From Brachybacterium sp. (lineage in GTDB: Bacteria > Actinomycetota > Actinomycetes > Actinomycetales > Dermabacteraceae), in contig DAHVRS010000347.1 in the NCBI GenBank assembly GCA_027322375.1, positions 1-12,350 of the forward strand: DNA of 12,350 bases, given 5' to 3'. The number at the start of each line of letters is the position of its first letter. Position 1 is the first letter of the stretch. This document shows positions 1-6,971 of this stretch, one piece after another. Position numbers and translations under genes: made by a program. The notes beneath the pieces are model-generated. The model was not told the origin of the DNA, did not search any database, and was given only the letters and a program-made list of their open reading frames with translations.

Positions 1-1
1 G

Positions 2-1093
2 ATCGGCACCGGCCCCGCCGCTCTGGAGTCCTTCGACACCCAGCTGGTCACCTACACGATGCGTGATGACTACTGGGGCGGAACGTCCTCGGTCGGCGAG
101 GTCCAGTTCGTGCCCTCGGGCCAGGCGGGCAACATCGAGACCCAGATCAGCCAGGGCCAGGTCGACTTCGCCGAGGGCGGCGCCCCCGGCGTCGTCAACG
201 GGTTCCTCGACATGGCGGAGACCAACAACTACGTGTGGATCGCGGACGGCGCCTCCCAGGGCATCGTCTTCATGACCGCCCGCCCCGAGTCGCCGATCTA
301 CGACGTCGAGGTGCGCAAGGCGCTGCGCGCCGCGATCGACTACGACGCGGTGCGCGAGGCCTCCGGCATCGGCTACACCCTGCCGAACTGCGCGGGCGTC
401 GACCCGGTGATGAACGAGTCTCTCCAGCAGCCGGAGTTCAACGAGCCGATGACGCTGGATCCCGAGGCCGCGAAGAAGGCGCTCGAGGCGTCCGACTGGA
501 CGGTCAACGCCGCCGGCAACCTCGAGAAGGACGGTAAGGAGCACCCGCTCAGCCTGCAGATCCAGAACGACAACGCCACCTTCATGGTGACGATGCCGAT
601 CGTGGTCTCGAACTGGGAGGAGCACCTGGGCATCAAGGTCACCTTCGATCCCAAGCCCAAGGACGTCATGGACACGATCCTCGCCACCGGGGACTTCGAC
701 CTCGTCGCGACGGGACTGGGCTACCCGGGGTCGCCGTGATCCAACTGCACCATGTACGACCAGCCCATCCTCCCCATCGAGGAGGAGACCCACAACGGCA
801 ACTGGGGCCGCTGGGACTGGGGCGAAGAGGCGGAGGAGAAGATGTCCATCCTCGTCTCCACCCTCAACACCCCCGAGACCCAGGACAAGATCGCCGAGGG
901 CGTCCAGGGCGTCCAGCAGGCCTTCCTCGAGCAGGCGCCGCACGCTCCGGTCCAGGGCGGCGGCACCGGTGTCATGTACTCCGAGATGAACTGGACCGGG
1001 TTCCCGGATCCGGCGGACGTCGACTACTTCCCGCGCGTCGGCGGCATGGGCAACATGACGCAGCTGCTGATGGCGATCAAGCCGGTCGACTGA
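2..1093 (+). pseudogene. ABC transporter solute-binding protein, family 5, 3' part, interrupted by an in-frame stop
   Basis: The reading frame is open from the left edge, so the 5' end with the signal peptide lies outside the window. It begins with an IGTGP-x-LESFD stretch, typical of extracellular family 5 binding proteins that feed peptide/opine/nickel ABC importers. Later family-like features are a V-R-x-A-L-x-x-A-I-D-Y-D segment (about 310-350), a L-D-P-E-x-A-K-K-A-L-E segment (about 452-488) and GDFDL near 692-706. A TGA at 737-739 interrupts the frame, which then continues with identical codon bias to the true stop at 1091-1093. The context G-S-P-stop-S-N-C suggests a lost TGG (Trp), CGA or GGA. 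Re-initiation at ATG 752 has no ribosome binding site. The product upstream of the stop lacks about 118 C-terminal residues that normally complete lobe I, so it is probably non-functional unless the stop is a sequence error. The ligand cannot be inferred. Confidence 0.85.
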
Positions 1094-1113
1094 TCCCGCC
1101 ACCCCTGGACGAG

Positions 1114-1153
1114 CGACGGGGCCGGTCCTCCTCCTGGAGGGCCGGCCCCGTCG
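1114..1153. terminator. Bidirectional hairpin between convergent genes
   Basis: A perfect 12-bp inverted repeat (1114-1125 CGACGGGGCCGG paired with 1142-1153) encloses a loop whose TCC/GGA bases can extend the stem. It starts 20 bp after the stop of the solute-binding protein gene and lies about 40 bp beyond the stop of the GH18 gene on the other strand, so it can serve both transcripts. There is no T-tract, as is usual for actinobacterial terminators. Confidence 0.75.
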
Positions 1154-1194
1154 CCATCGGATGCCGCGAGAGACTGAGCCCGGCTCGGTGCGCG

Positions 1195-2046
1195 TCAGCC
1201 TCGGGCCGCGTCCAGCCGTGCGCCGAGGCGCTGCGTCCAGGAGTAGTCGGTGGCGGTGATGGTGTCGTCGAGGAAGGGCACCCCGTCGCGGTCGATCGCG
1301 TAGGAGAACACTCCGCCCTTCGTCGCGCCCTCGGGCTGCCAGTCGACGTAGGCCACCGCGCGGGAGTCCTCGAAGGGTTCGGAGGTGTCGTCCCAGCGGT
1401 TCAGGTCGTACTCCTCGTAGAAGGAGAAGCCGATGAGGTACTGCGCGGGCTCGATCTGCTCCGCGAAGCTCTCCCAGGTTCCCTGGAGCGTGCCGGGGTC
1501 GCGCCCATAGGACTGGACGAGGACATGGTCGAAGACGGTCGCGGAGTCTCGGAAGACCCGCTCGTCCCCGCCGAGGTTCGTGTCGTACATGAGCAGACGC
1601 TCGGTGCCGGAGACCGGGCCGAGGTGACGAGCGAGCTCGTGGAAGACGGCTGCGGCCCGTGCGGAGTCCTCCGGGTCCAGGCTGCGCTCCATGTCGATGT
1701 CGAGCCCGTCGAGACCCGCATCGAGCACGAGCTCCTCGACGAGCTTCTCGGCGAGAGCGCGGTGGCCTGAGGCGGTGTCGGGGAACTCGGGATCCAGGAG
1801 GAGGCCGATGTCGCCGGTGCACACCACGGACGTGTCCCGCTGGTGGAGCGCTGGCACGTACTCCTCGCGCAGCACCTGCCAGAAGGGGTTCTCCGGCGGG
1901 GTGAAGTCGGGGAAGACGAAGGCGACGTCGACCTCGGCGGGGATGTCCCCGAAGCAGTTCGGCTTCGTGGGATCTGCGACCCGGTCATGCCAGGTACGGA
2001 AGTAGGCCATCTGCAGGCCGGTGCGATGGCGGGGGCTGGTGACCAC
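1195..2046 (-). CDS. GH18 family glycosidase, endo-beta-N-acetylglucosaminidase-like, no signal peptide
   Basis: The product is a 283-residue TIM-barrel-type protein. Residues 113-120 read DGLDIDME, an intact GH18 catalytic DxxDxDxE motif with E120 as the expected proton donor and D118 as its partner. The N-terminal FRTWHD (16-21) and DIPAEVDVAFVF (34-45) resemble EndoS/BT_3987-type enzymes, which cut the chitobiose core of N-glycans. The QSYGRDPGT region late in the protein would supply the family's conserved tyrosine. The GTG start at 2044-2046 is supported by a strong GGAGG four bases upstream. From this start there is no signal peptide, lipobox or membrane segment, although most bacterial relatives are secreted, so the protein is predicted to be cytoplasmic. 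It is shorter than multidomain EndoS and is essentially the catalytic domain only. Chitinase or another GH18 activity is possible. The fold and catalytic motif are secure; the substrate is inferred. Confidence 0.8.
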   Translation of the reverse strand: MVTSPRHRTGLQMAYFRTWHDRVADPTKPNCFGDIPAEVDVAFVFPDFTPPENPFWQVLREEYVPALHQRDTSVVCTGDIGLLLDPEFPDTASGHRALAEKLVEELVLDAGLDGLDIDMERSLDPEDSARAAAVFHELARHLGPVSGTERLLMYDTNLGGDERVFRDSATVFDHVLVQSYGRDPGTLQGTWESFAEQIEPAQYLIGFSFYEEYDLNRWDDTSEPFEDSRAVAYVDWQPEGATKGGVFSYAIDRDGVPFLDDTITATDYSWTQRLGARLDAARG

Positions 2047-2055
2047 GTCGCCTCC
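2047..2055 (-). promoter_or_regulatory. Ribosome binding site fixing the GTG start of the GH18 gene
   Basis: On the minus strand GAGGAGG precedes the GTG at 2046-2044 with a 4-base spacer. It decides against the internal ATG at 2010, which would begin closer to the conserved YFRTWHD stretch. Confidence 0.7.
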
Positions 2056-2178
2056 TCAGGACTTGAACGGTTGAGCGACTATCGTTTCACGTCCGCGGCG
2101 AGGAGTGAAGCGGCCTCGCCCGTCGGCGCGGGCCCACGCGCGCGAGCCAGGCGCAGGCGCTCGGCCCGACGTCGCCGC

Positions 2179-2316
2179 TCACTGTCCGTGCATCACCCGG
2201 GCGAAGGGCACGAGCCAGGTGTCGAGCACGGCGAAGGCCTTGCGGCCGGCGTCGAGGTTCAGGCCGATCCAGCGGCGCTGCGCGGTGGATGTGGGGTTCG
2301 GTGCGGTGGTCGTCAT
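2179..2316 (-). CDS. Small 45-residue protein, coupled to the DUF4870-type gene
   Basis: A 46-codon frame starts with ATG at 2316-2314, only 4 bases after the stop of the upstream DUF4870-type gene, and ends with TGA at 2181-2179. About 90% of its codons end in G or C, as in the true genes around it, and the spacing suggests translational coupling. The product begins with a Thr/Pro/Ala-rich stretch (1-12) and continues with an amphipathic C-terminal half containing RRWIGLNLDAGRK (14-26) and a hydrophobic A-V-L-D-T-W-L-V-P-F segment (29-38). It is too short and interrupted for a clear transmembrane helix, and could be a membrane-surface peptide. I do not recognise the family. Its own ribosome binding site is not evident, in keeping with coupling. 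It is well below common gene-calling length limits and could easily be missed. Confidence 0.6.
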   Translation of the reverse strand: MTTTAPNPTSTAQRRWIGLNLDAGRKAFAVLDTWLVPFARVMHGQ

Positions 2317-2320
2317 GGGG

Positions 2321-2911
2321 TCAGCCACGGGGCGCTCGGAGGAACGGGATGACCGGGAAGCGCACCTCGCGGCCCTTGGTGGCCTGGACGGTGCCGGCGA
2401 TCGCGTAGATCGCCTGGAGCAGGCAGATCACGAAGAACAGCACGAACATCGAGATCACCAGAATTTCCATCACAGGGACGAAAGTGATGCTTCCATCTGG
2501 GTTCGGAGTTCCGGTCGTGATGCCGATGGTCATGATGATGACCATGAGAACCGGCCAGCTCAGCTGCGTGAGGCCCCAGTTCGCGGCGCGCACACCGTTG
2601 GCCGCGGCAAGACCGCCGTGCTTGCGCTGGGCAAGGCCGACGAACAGCTGGGTGACGCCCGCAATGACCATGCTGACAATCGGGAGCGGGATATAGGCGA
2701 GGAAGCCCATCGCCCAGGCGACGGTGCCATGGCGGGGAGGGGCGGCATCAGGAGCGGCGGGCGCCCCGGCATATGGAGGTTGCGCCGCATCGGGTGCCGC
2801 GGCATGAGGAGTCTGCTGCGCGGCGGGCGCCGCGACATTCGGAGGCTGCTGTGTGCCGTACGGGGGCTGCGGTGCGGAGGGGCCTGTCGGGCCTGCGGAG
2901 GGAGAGGTCAC
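2321..2911 (-). CDS. DUF4870-type membrane protein with Pro/Ala/Gln-rich N-terminus
   Basis: The product has 196 residues from a GTG start at 2911-2909. Residues 1-60 are low-complexity and cytosolic-looking, rich in Pro, Ala and Gln with repeated QPPY-like units (for example 15-18 and 44-47). The rest has three hydrophobic segments at about 65-92, 112-134 and 145-172, followed by a basic tail. The topology, the WAMGFLAYIPLP start of the first segment and the short basic loop QRKHGG match DUF4870-type proteins (family name from memory; no search run). The function is unknown. The frame is open further upstream to 3031, but that part would run through the pheT terminator; the GTG at 2911 has an AGGG 8 bases upstream, so I chose it. 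A 45-residue gene follows 4 bases after the stop. Confidence 0.75.
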   Translation of the reverse strand: MTSPSAGPTGPSAPQPPYGTQQPPNVAAPAAQQTPHAAAPDAAQPPYAGAPAAPDAAPPRHGTVAWAMGFLAYIPLPIVSMVIAGVTQLFVGLAQRKHGGLAAANGVRAANWGLTQLSWPVLMVIIMTIGITTGTPNPDGSITFVPVMEILVISMFVLFFVICLLQAIYAIAGTVQATKGREVRFPVIPFLRAPRG

Positions 2912-2975
2912 AGAGGAAACCCTATCCAGGAAAGCGCCGCTCCGGGCGCTGACTACGCACGCACCACTCCCCGAC

Positions 2976-3016
2976 GACGAAGGCGGCCGGCCCCTTTCGG
3001 GACCGGCCGCCTCGTC
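2976..3016 (-). terminator. Hairpin terminator downstream of pheT
   Basis: A 9-bp perfect stem (2982-2990 GGCGGCCGG with 3003-3011) sits 46 bp past the pheT stop. A further 5 bp (2976-2980 with 3012-3016) pairs across a one-base bulge, and a short inner CCC/GGG stem closes a TTTC loop. It separates the pheST transcript from the DUF4870-type gene. Confidence 0.75.
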
Positions 3017-3061
3017 ACTCACGCGCGCCACTCACGGACGCGCAGTGCTCAGGCACAGGGC

Positions 3062-5641
3062 TCAGGCGCGCAGCACCCCGCCCACGGCGGACTCGACCGC
3101 GGCGATGATGCCCTTGCGGGCCGTGCCGATCTGCTCAGCGGTGAGGGTCGCCTCGGGGGAGCGGAGCTTCACGGCGTAGGCGAGGGACTTCTTCCCCTCA
3201 CCGATCTGCTCGCCGGTGAAGACGTCGAAGAGATGGACGTCCTCGGCGAGGTCCCCGGCACCCACGAGGATCGCGGCCTCGACCGCGCTCGCGGGGACCG
3301 TCTCCTCGACCACGAAGGCGAAGTCCTCCTTCGCCGGCGGGTAGGTCGGCACCGGCACTGCACGGATCACGGCCGGGGCCGCGGCGATCACGGCCTCGAG
3401 GTCGAGCTCGAACGCGGCGGTACGGACCGGGAGCGAGAACTCCTTGCGCACGGAGGGGTGCAGCTCACCGGCTGCACCCACCACGATGCTGTCCCCGTCG
3501 GCCGTGAGGACGCGGAGCTCCCCAGCGCGGCCGGGATGGAAGGGTGCGCGCTCGATCTGGCGCACCTCGAGCTCGGCGCCGACGGCGGCGGCCGCGCGGC
3601 GCGCCATGTCGAAGGCGTCGGCCCATCCCCATGGCGCGGGCTCTCCCTGCCAGGAGTCCGGGCCGGAGGAGCCGCCGACCACGGCGGCGAGCGCCGTGGT
3701 CTGGACGGGCAGCGCGGCGTGGATCGCCTCGAGGTCCGCGTCGGAGGGGCGCTCGGCCGGGGCGGGCACGGGCGCGATGGTCCCCGCCTCGGAGGCGAGG
3801 AACACGGAGCCGCGCTGGAAGATCGCCACGGACTCCTCGCCGCGGCCCAGGTTCCGCTTCGCGACGGGCAGGAGGGTCTGCAGCAGCTCGGTGCGCAGCA
3901 ACGGCTCATCGTCGGCGAGCGGGTTCAGGACCCGCACCGCGCGGTGGCGCGCGTCGCCCTCCTCGTAGCGCAGCGCGTCGTGGATCGACGGGGCGACGAA
4001 CGGTGCGGAGTTCACCTCGATGAGCCCGGCCTCGGCGAGCGCCCGTCGGGCGGCGCGGCGGGAGCGCTGCGCGACCGTGAGGCCGCGCCCACCTGGCGCC
4101 GTCGGCAGGACCGAGGGGATCTCCGCGTAACCGACCAGGCGCGCGATCTCCTCGACGAGGTCCTCGCGGATCGTGAGGTCGGGGCGCCAGGACGGCGGGG
4201 TGACCAGCAGCGTCTCGCCCTCGCCGCGTTCGACGGTGCAGCCGATCGCCTCGAGCGCGTCAATGACCTGCGCGTCGGTGTAGGCGATGCCGACCACGCG
4301 CTCCGCGTCGTGGAGGCCCAGCGTGACGGGGGTGGGCTCCGTGACCGTGCCTGCGTCGGTGACCTGGGCGGCGATCTGGCCGCCGCCGTGCTCGACGATC
4401 AGCTGGGCGGCGCGGTGCGCGGCGATCAGCGGGAGCTGCGGGTCCACGCCGCGCTCGAAGCGCTTGGACGCCTCGGAGGGCAGGCGGTGGCGGCGCGCGG
4501 TGCGGGCCACGGTGACGGGGTCGAAGGTCGCGGCCTCGAGCAGGATGTCGGTCGTGGTGTCGGAGACCTCGGTGTCCTCGCCGCCCATGACGCCGGCGAG
4601 GCCGAGGACGCGGTCGCCCTCTCCCCCGGCGTCGGTGATCAGCAGGTCCGCGGGATCGAGCGTGCGCGTGACGTCATCGAGAGTGGTGAGCTTCTCGCCC
4701 TTCCGCGCGCGGCGCACGGTGATAGGGCCCACCAGCTTCGCGGCGTCGTAGGCGTGCAGCGGCTGGCCGAGGTCGAGCATCACGTAGTTCGTGACGTCGA
4801 CGATCAGCGAGATCGGGCGCATCCCGGCGAGGGTGAGGCGGCGCGCCATCCAGCGCGGGGTCTGCGCGGAGGGGTCCACGCCGGTGACGGAGAGGGCGAC
4901 GAAGCGGCTGCAGGCGGCCGGATCCTCGAGGCGCACCTCGAGCTCGGCGCCGGGCTGCGCGGTGAGCTCGACGGTGGTGGCCGGGTCGGTGTAGGCGGCG
5001 CCGGTCGCGTGGGAGTACTCGCGCGCCACGCCCCGCATGGAGAAGCAGTAGCCGCGGTCAGGGGTCACGTTGATCTCGACGACCTCGTCCGCCAGTCCCA
5101 GCAGCGCGATCGCGTCATCGCCCGGCTCGGCGGTCAGGCCCTTCGCGTGGCCGCGGCCCAGCACGATGATGCCGTCCTCGCCGTCGGGGTCCGGGCCCAG
5201 GCCCAGCTCCTCGCCGGAGCAGATCATCCCGTCGGAGACGTGGCCGTAGGTCTTGCGCGCGGCGATCGCGAAGTCGCCGGGCAGCACGGTGCCCGGCAGA
5301 GAGACGACCACGAGGTCACCCTCGACGAAGTTGTGCGCGCCGCAGATGATGCCGCGGCTGGGGCGCTCCTCGCCGGGCTGCGGGTCCTTCGGGTTGTCGG
5401 CGTCCTCGTTGTGCTCGGGGCCGACGTCCACGCGGACCCAGTTGATCGTCTTGCCGTTCTTCTGCGGCTCCTTGACGAGCTCGAGCACGCGGCCGACGAC
5501 GAGCGGGCCGGTCACCTGCGCACCGAAGATCGCCTCCTCCTCGAGCCCGAGGCGGGAGAGGTCGGTGGCGACCTCGAACGCGGACGCGGTGGTGGGGAGC
5601 TCGGCGTGCTCGCCGAGCCAGGTCAGGGGAATGCGGGGCAT
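3062..5641 (-). CDS. pheT: Phenylalanine--tRNA ligase beta subunit
   Basis: The product has 859 residues and forms the (alpha-beta)2 cytoplasmic enzyme that charges tRNA-Phe with phenylalanine using ATP. Domain order is the usual one for the beta chain: start MPRIPLTWLGEH, an EMAP-type tRNA-binding domain (about 40-150, with ICGAHNFVEGD and DGMICSGEELGLG), the B3/B4 editing region (about 220-390, which in this family clears Tyr-tRNA-Phe), the B5 domain (about 420-490), the inactive synthetase-like core, and a C-terminal ferredoxin-fold anticodon-binding domain (about the last 95 residues, beginning near YPPAKEDFAF). An acidic insertion of about 20 residues (76-96) lies inside the tRNA-binding domain. 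The frame is open upstream to 5902, but that part overlaps pheS; the ATG at 5641-5639 begins one base after the pheS stop (TGAGATG), so translation is coupled. Length and motifs look intact. Confidence 0.97.
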   Translation of the reverse strand: MPRIPLTWLGEHAELPTTASAFEVATDLSRLGLEEEAIFGAQVTGPLVVGRVLELVKEPQKNGKTINWVRVDVGPEHNEDADNPKDPQPGEERPSRGIICGAHNFVEGDLVVVSLPGTVLPGDFAIAARKTYGHVSDGMICSGEELGLGPDPDGEDGIIVLGRGHAKGLTAEPGDDAIALLGLADEVVEINVTPDRGYCFSMRGVAREYSHATGAAYTDPATTVELTAQPGAELEVRLEDPAACSRFVALSVTGVDPSAQTPRWMARRLTLAGMRPISLIVDVTNYVMLDLGQPLHAYDAAKLVGPITVRRARKGEKLTTLDDVTRTLDPADLLITDAGGEGDRVLGLAGVMGGEDTEVSDTTTDILLEAATFDPVTVARTARRHRLPSEASKRFERGVDPQLPLIAAHRAAQLIVEHGGGQIAAQVTDAGTVTEPTPVTLGLHDAERVVGIAYTDAQVIDALEAIGCTVERGEGETLLVTPPSWRPDLTIREDLVEEIARLVGYAEIPSVLPTAPGGRGLTVAQRSRRAARRALAEAGLIEVNSAPFVAPSIHDALRYEEGDARHRAVRVLNPLADDEPLLRTELLQTLLPVAKRNLGRGEESVAIFQRGSVFLASEAGTIAPVPAPAERPSDADLEAIHAALPVQTTALAAVVGGSSGPDSWQGEPAPWGWADAFDMARRAAAAVGAELEVRQIERAPFHPGRAGELRVLTADGDSIVVGAAGELHPSVRKEFSLPVRTAAFELDLEAVIAAAPAVIRAVPVPTYPPAKEDFAFVVEETVPASAVEAAILVGAGDLAEDVHLFDVFTGEQIGEGKKSLAYAVKLRSPEATLTAEQIGTARKGIIAAVESAVGGVLRA

Positions 5642-5642
5642 C

Positions 5643-6749
5643 TCAGATCTCCGTCCCGTAGTGCTGGGAGAAGCGGACGTCGCCCTCCACCATGTCCCGC
5701 ATGTCCGGGACGCCGTTGCGCAGCATGAGGATGCGCTCGATGCCGAGGCCGAAGGCGAAGCCCTGGTACTCCTCGGGGTCGATCCCGGCCGCGCGCAGCA
5801 CGTTCGGGTGGACCATGCCGCAGCCGCCCATCTCGATCCAGCCGGTACCGCCGCAGACGCGGCAGTCCGGATCGGCGTCGTGCTCGACCCCGTGACGGGC
5901 ATCGCACGCGAAGCAGCGGAAGTCCATCTCCGCGCTCGGCTCGGTGAAGGGGAAGTGGTTGGGGCGCAGGCGGGTGATCGGCGCGCCGCCGAAGAGGTGC
6001 GCGGCGAGCGCGTCCAGCGTGCCGACGAGGTTCGCCATCGTCAGGCCCTTGTCGATCGCGAGGCCCTCGACCTGGTTGAACATCGGCGAGTGCGTCGCGT
6101 CCATCTCGTCGGCCCGGTAGACGGTGCCGGGGCAGGCGACGTACAGCGGGGCACCGCGCTCGAGCATCGCGCGGATCTGCACCGGGGAGGTCTGGGTGCG
6201 CAGCAGCATCCCGGAGTCCTCGGGTGCGAGGTAGAGGGTGTCCTGGTGGGAGCGGGAGGGGTGGTCCGCGTCCGCGTTCAGGGCGTCGAAGTTCAGCCAG
6301 GAGGACTCCGCCTCGGGGCCCTCGGCGATCTCCCAGCCGATGCCCACGAAGAAGTCCTCGATCCGCTCGGTGAGCGTCCACAGCGGGTGCGCGGCACCGC
6401 GCGGACGACGATCCGTGGGGAGGGTGACGTCGACGGTCTCCGCGGCGAGCGCCGCCTCCTCCTCGGCGGCGGCGAGCTCGGCCTGGCGGGCACCGAGCGC
6501 CTGCTGCACCCGGCCCTTGCCCTGGCCGACGAGCTTGCCCGCGGCGGCCTTCTGCTCCTTGGGCAGGTCCTTGATGGCACGGTTCGCGCTGGTCAGCACG
6601 CTCGCATCGCCGACGTGCTCGATGCGGACCTGCTTGAGGGCGGCAGTGTCGGGGGCCGCGGCGATCGCGGCGAGGGCAGCATCGACGGCGGCAGTGATCG
6701 CCTGCTCGTCGATCGTGGGCCCGCCGGGCGCGGGAGATGTCTCGGACAC
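5643..6749 (-). CDS. pheS: Phenylalanine--tRNA ligase alpha subunit
   Basis: The 368-residue product is the catalytic chain of phenylalanyl-tRNA synthetase. An N-terminal coiled-coil region (about 15-105) contacts tRNA in this family. The class II core follows, with motif 2 around 203-232 (ACPGTVYRADEMDATHSPMF, then NQVEGL) and motif 3 at 330-344 (GFAFGLGIERILMLR). The core contains two CxxC pairs, C279/C282 and C296/C299, joined by an acidic His-containing loop, which could bind a metal. The frame is open back to an ATG at 6815, but the GTG at 6749-6747 gives the normal start (MSETSPAPGG) and length. Upstream residues are Arg/Pro-rich and lie downstream of a possible -10 element. pheT follows after one base. 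No T-box or leader peptide was found. Confidence 0.97.
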   Translation of the reverse strand: MSETSPAPGGPTIDEQAITAAVDAALAAIAAAPDTAALKQVRIEHVGDASVLTSANRAIKDLPKEQKAAAGKLVGQGKGRVQQALGARQAELAAAEEEAALAAETVDVTLPTDRRPRGAAHPLWTLTERIEDFFVGIGWEIAEGPEAESSWLNFDALNADADHPSRSHQDTLYLAPEDSGMLLRTQTSPVQIRAMLERGAPLYVACPGTVYRADEMDATHSPMFNQVEGLAIDKGLTMANLVGTLDALAAHLFGGAPITRLRPNHFPFTEPSAEMDFRCFACDARHGVEHDADPDCRVCGGTGWIEMGGCGMVHPNVLRAAGIDPEEYQGFAFGLGIERILMLRNGVPDMRDMVEGDVRFSQHYGTEI

Positions 6750-6813
6750 GGGGTTCGCTTTCGTCCTGGAGTGCTCGGGCGGCGGCCGCGACGGGGCGCG
6801 GGCACCGCGGACC

Positions 6814-6819
6814 ATTCTA
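6814..6819 (-). promoter_or_regulatory. Possible -10 element of pheST
   Basis: The minus strand reads TAGAAT (5 of 6 to TATAAT). Transcription starting about 7 bases downstream would leave a leader of roughly 58 nt to the chosen GTG. No good -35 hexamer lies at 16-18 bp, so the call rests on the -10 alone. Confidence 0.35.
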
Positions 6820-6869
6820 TGAGGGATCCTGAGCCGTGGCGCCGTGCCCTGTGTCTCTGTGACACCGAG

Positions 6870-6913
6870 GCCGACGGGGCTCGTCGGCTGGAGCCCGACG
6901 GGGAGTCGTCCCC
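6870..6913. repeat. Two adjacent short hairpins in the pheS / WXG-gene divergent region
   Basis: GCCGACG (6870-6876) pairs perfectly with 6882-6888 around a GGGCT loop, and GGGGA (6900-6904) pairs with TCCCC (6909-6913) around GTCG. They lie between the divergent pheS and WXG-motif genes and would fall in the 5' leader of the latter. The role is unknown: a leader structure, a protein site or chance in GC-rich DNA. Confidence 0.35.
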
Positions 6914-6971
6914 ATGTCGGTCTCCGCCGCCCGCCTTGACTGTCGGGTCAGGACCACGAAGGGCGGATGGC

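Noticed and set aside
737..739. TGA as selenocysteine or programmed readthrough
   Set aside because: Family 5 binding proteins are not selenoproteins, the position is not catalytic, and I see no downstream structure resembling a bacterial selenocysteine insertion element.
736..1770. Plus-strand open frame of 344 codons
   Set aside because: It runs across the terminator hairpin at 1114-1153 and then antisense through the GH18 gene; no family-like segments.
2064..2088. Imperfect dyad GAACGG...CGTTTC upstream of the GH18 gene as a LacI-type operator
   Set aside because: Only about half of the positions are symmetric and the central bases do not fit the usual LacI-family core.
2105..5728. Very long plus-strand open frame (over 1200 codons)
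   Set aside because: It is antisense to pheT and its neighbours; the product is a low-complexity Arg/Gly/Asp/Ala mixture, as expected from a GC-rich gene read backwards. The pheT frame has full domain content.
6936..6941. TTGACT as a -35 element for the WXG-motif gene
   Set aside because: No -10-like hexamer lies 16-19 bp downstream; that position is occupied by the ribosome binding site.
5253..6971. Plus-strand open frame running antisense to pheS and into the WXG-motif gene
   Set aside because: Only the part from ATG 6972, which has a ribosome binding site and a WXG-like domain, looks like protein; the rest is a shadow of pheST.
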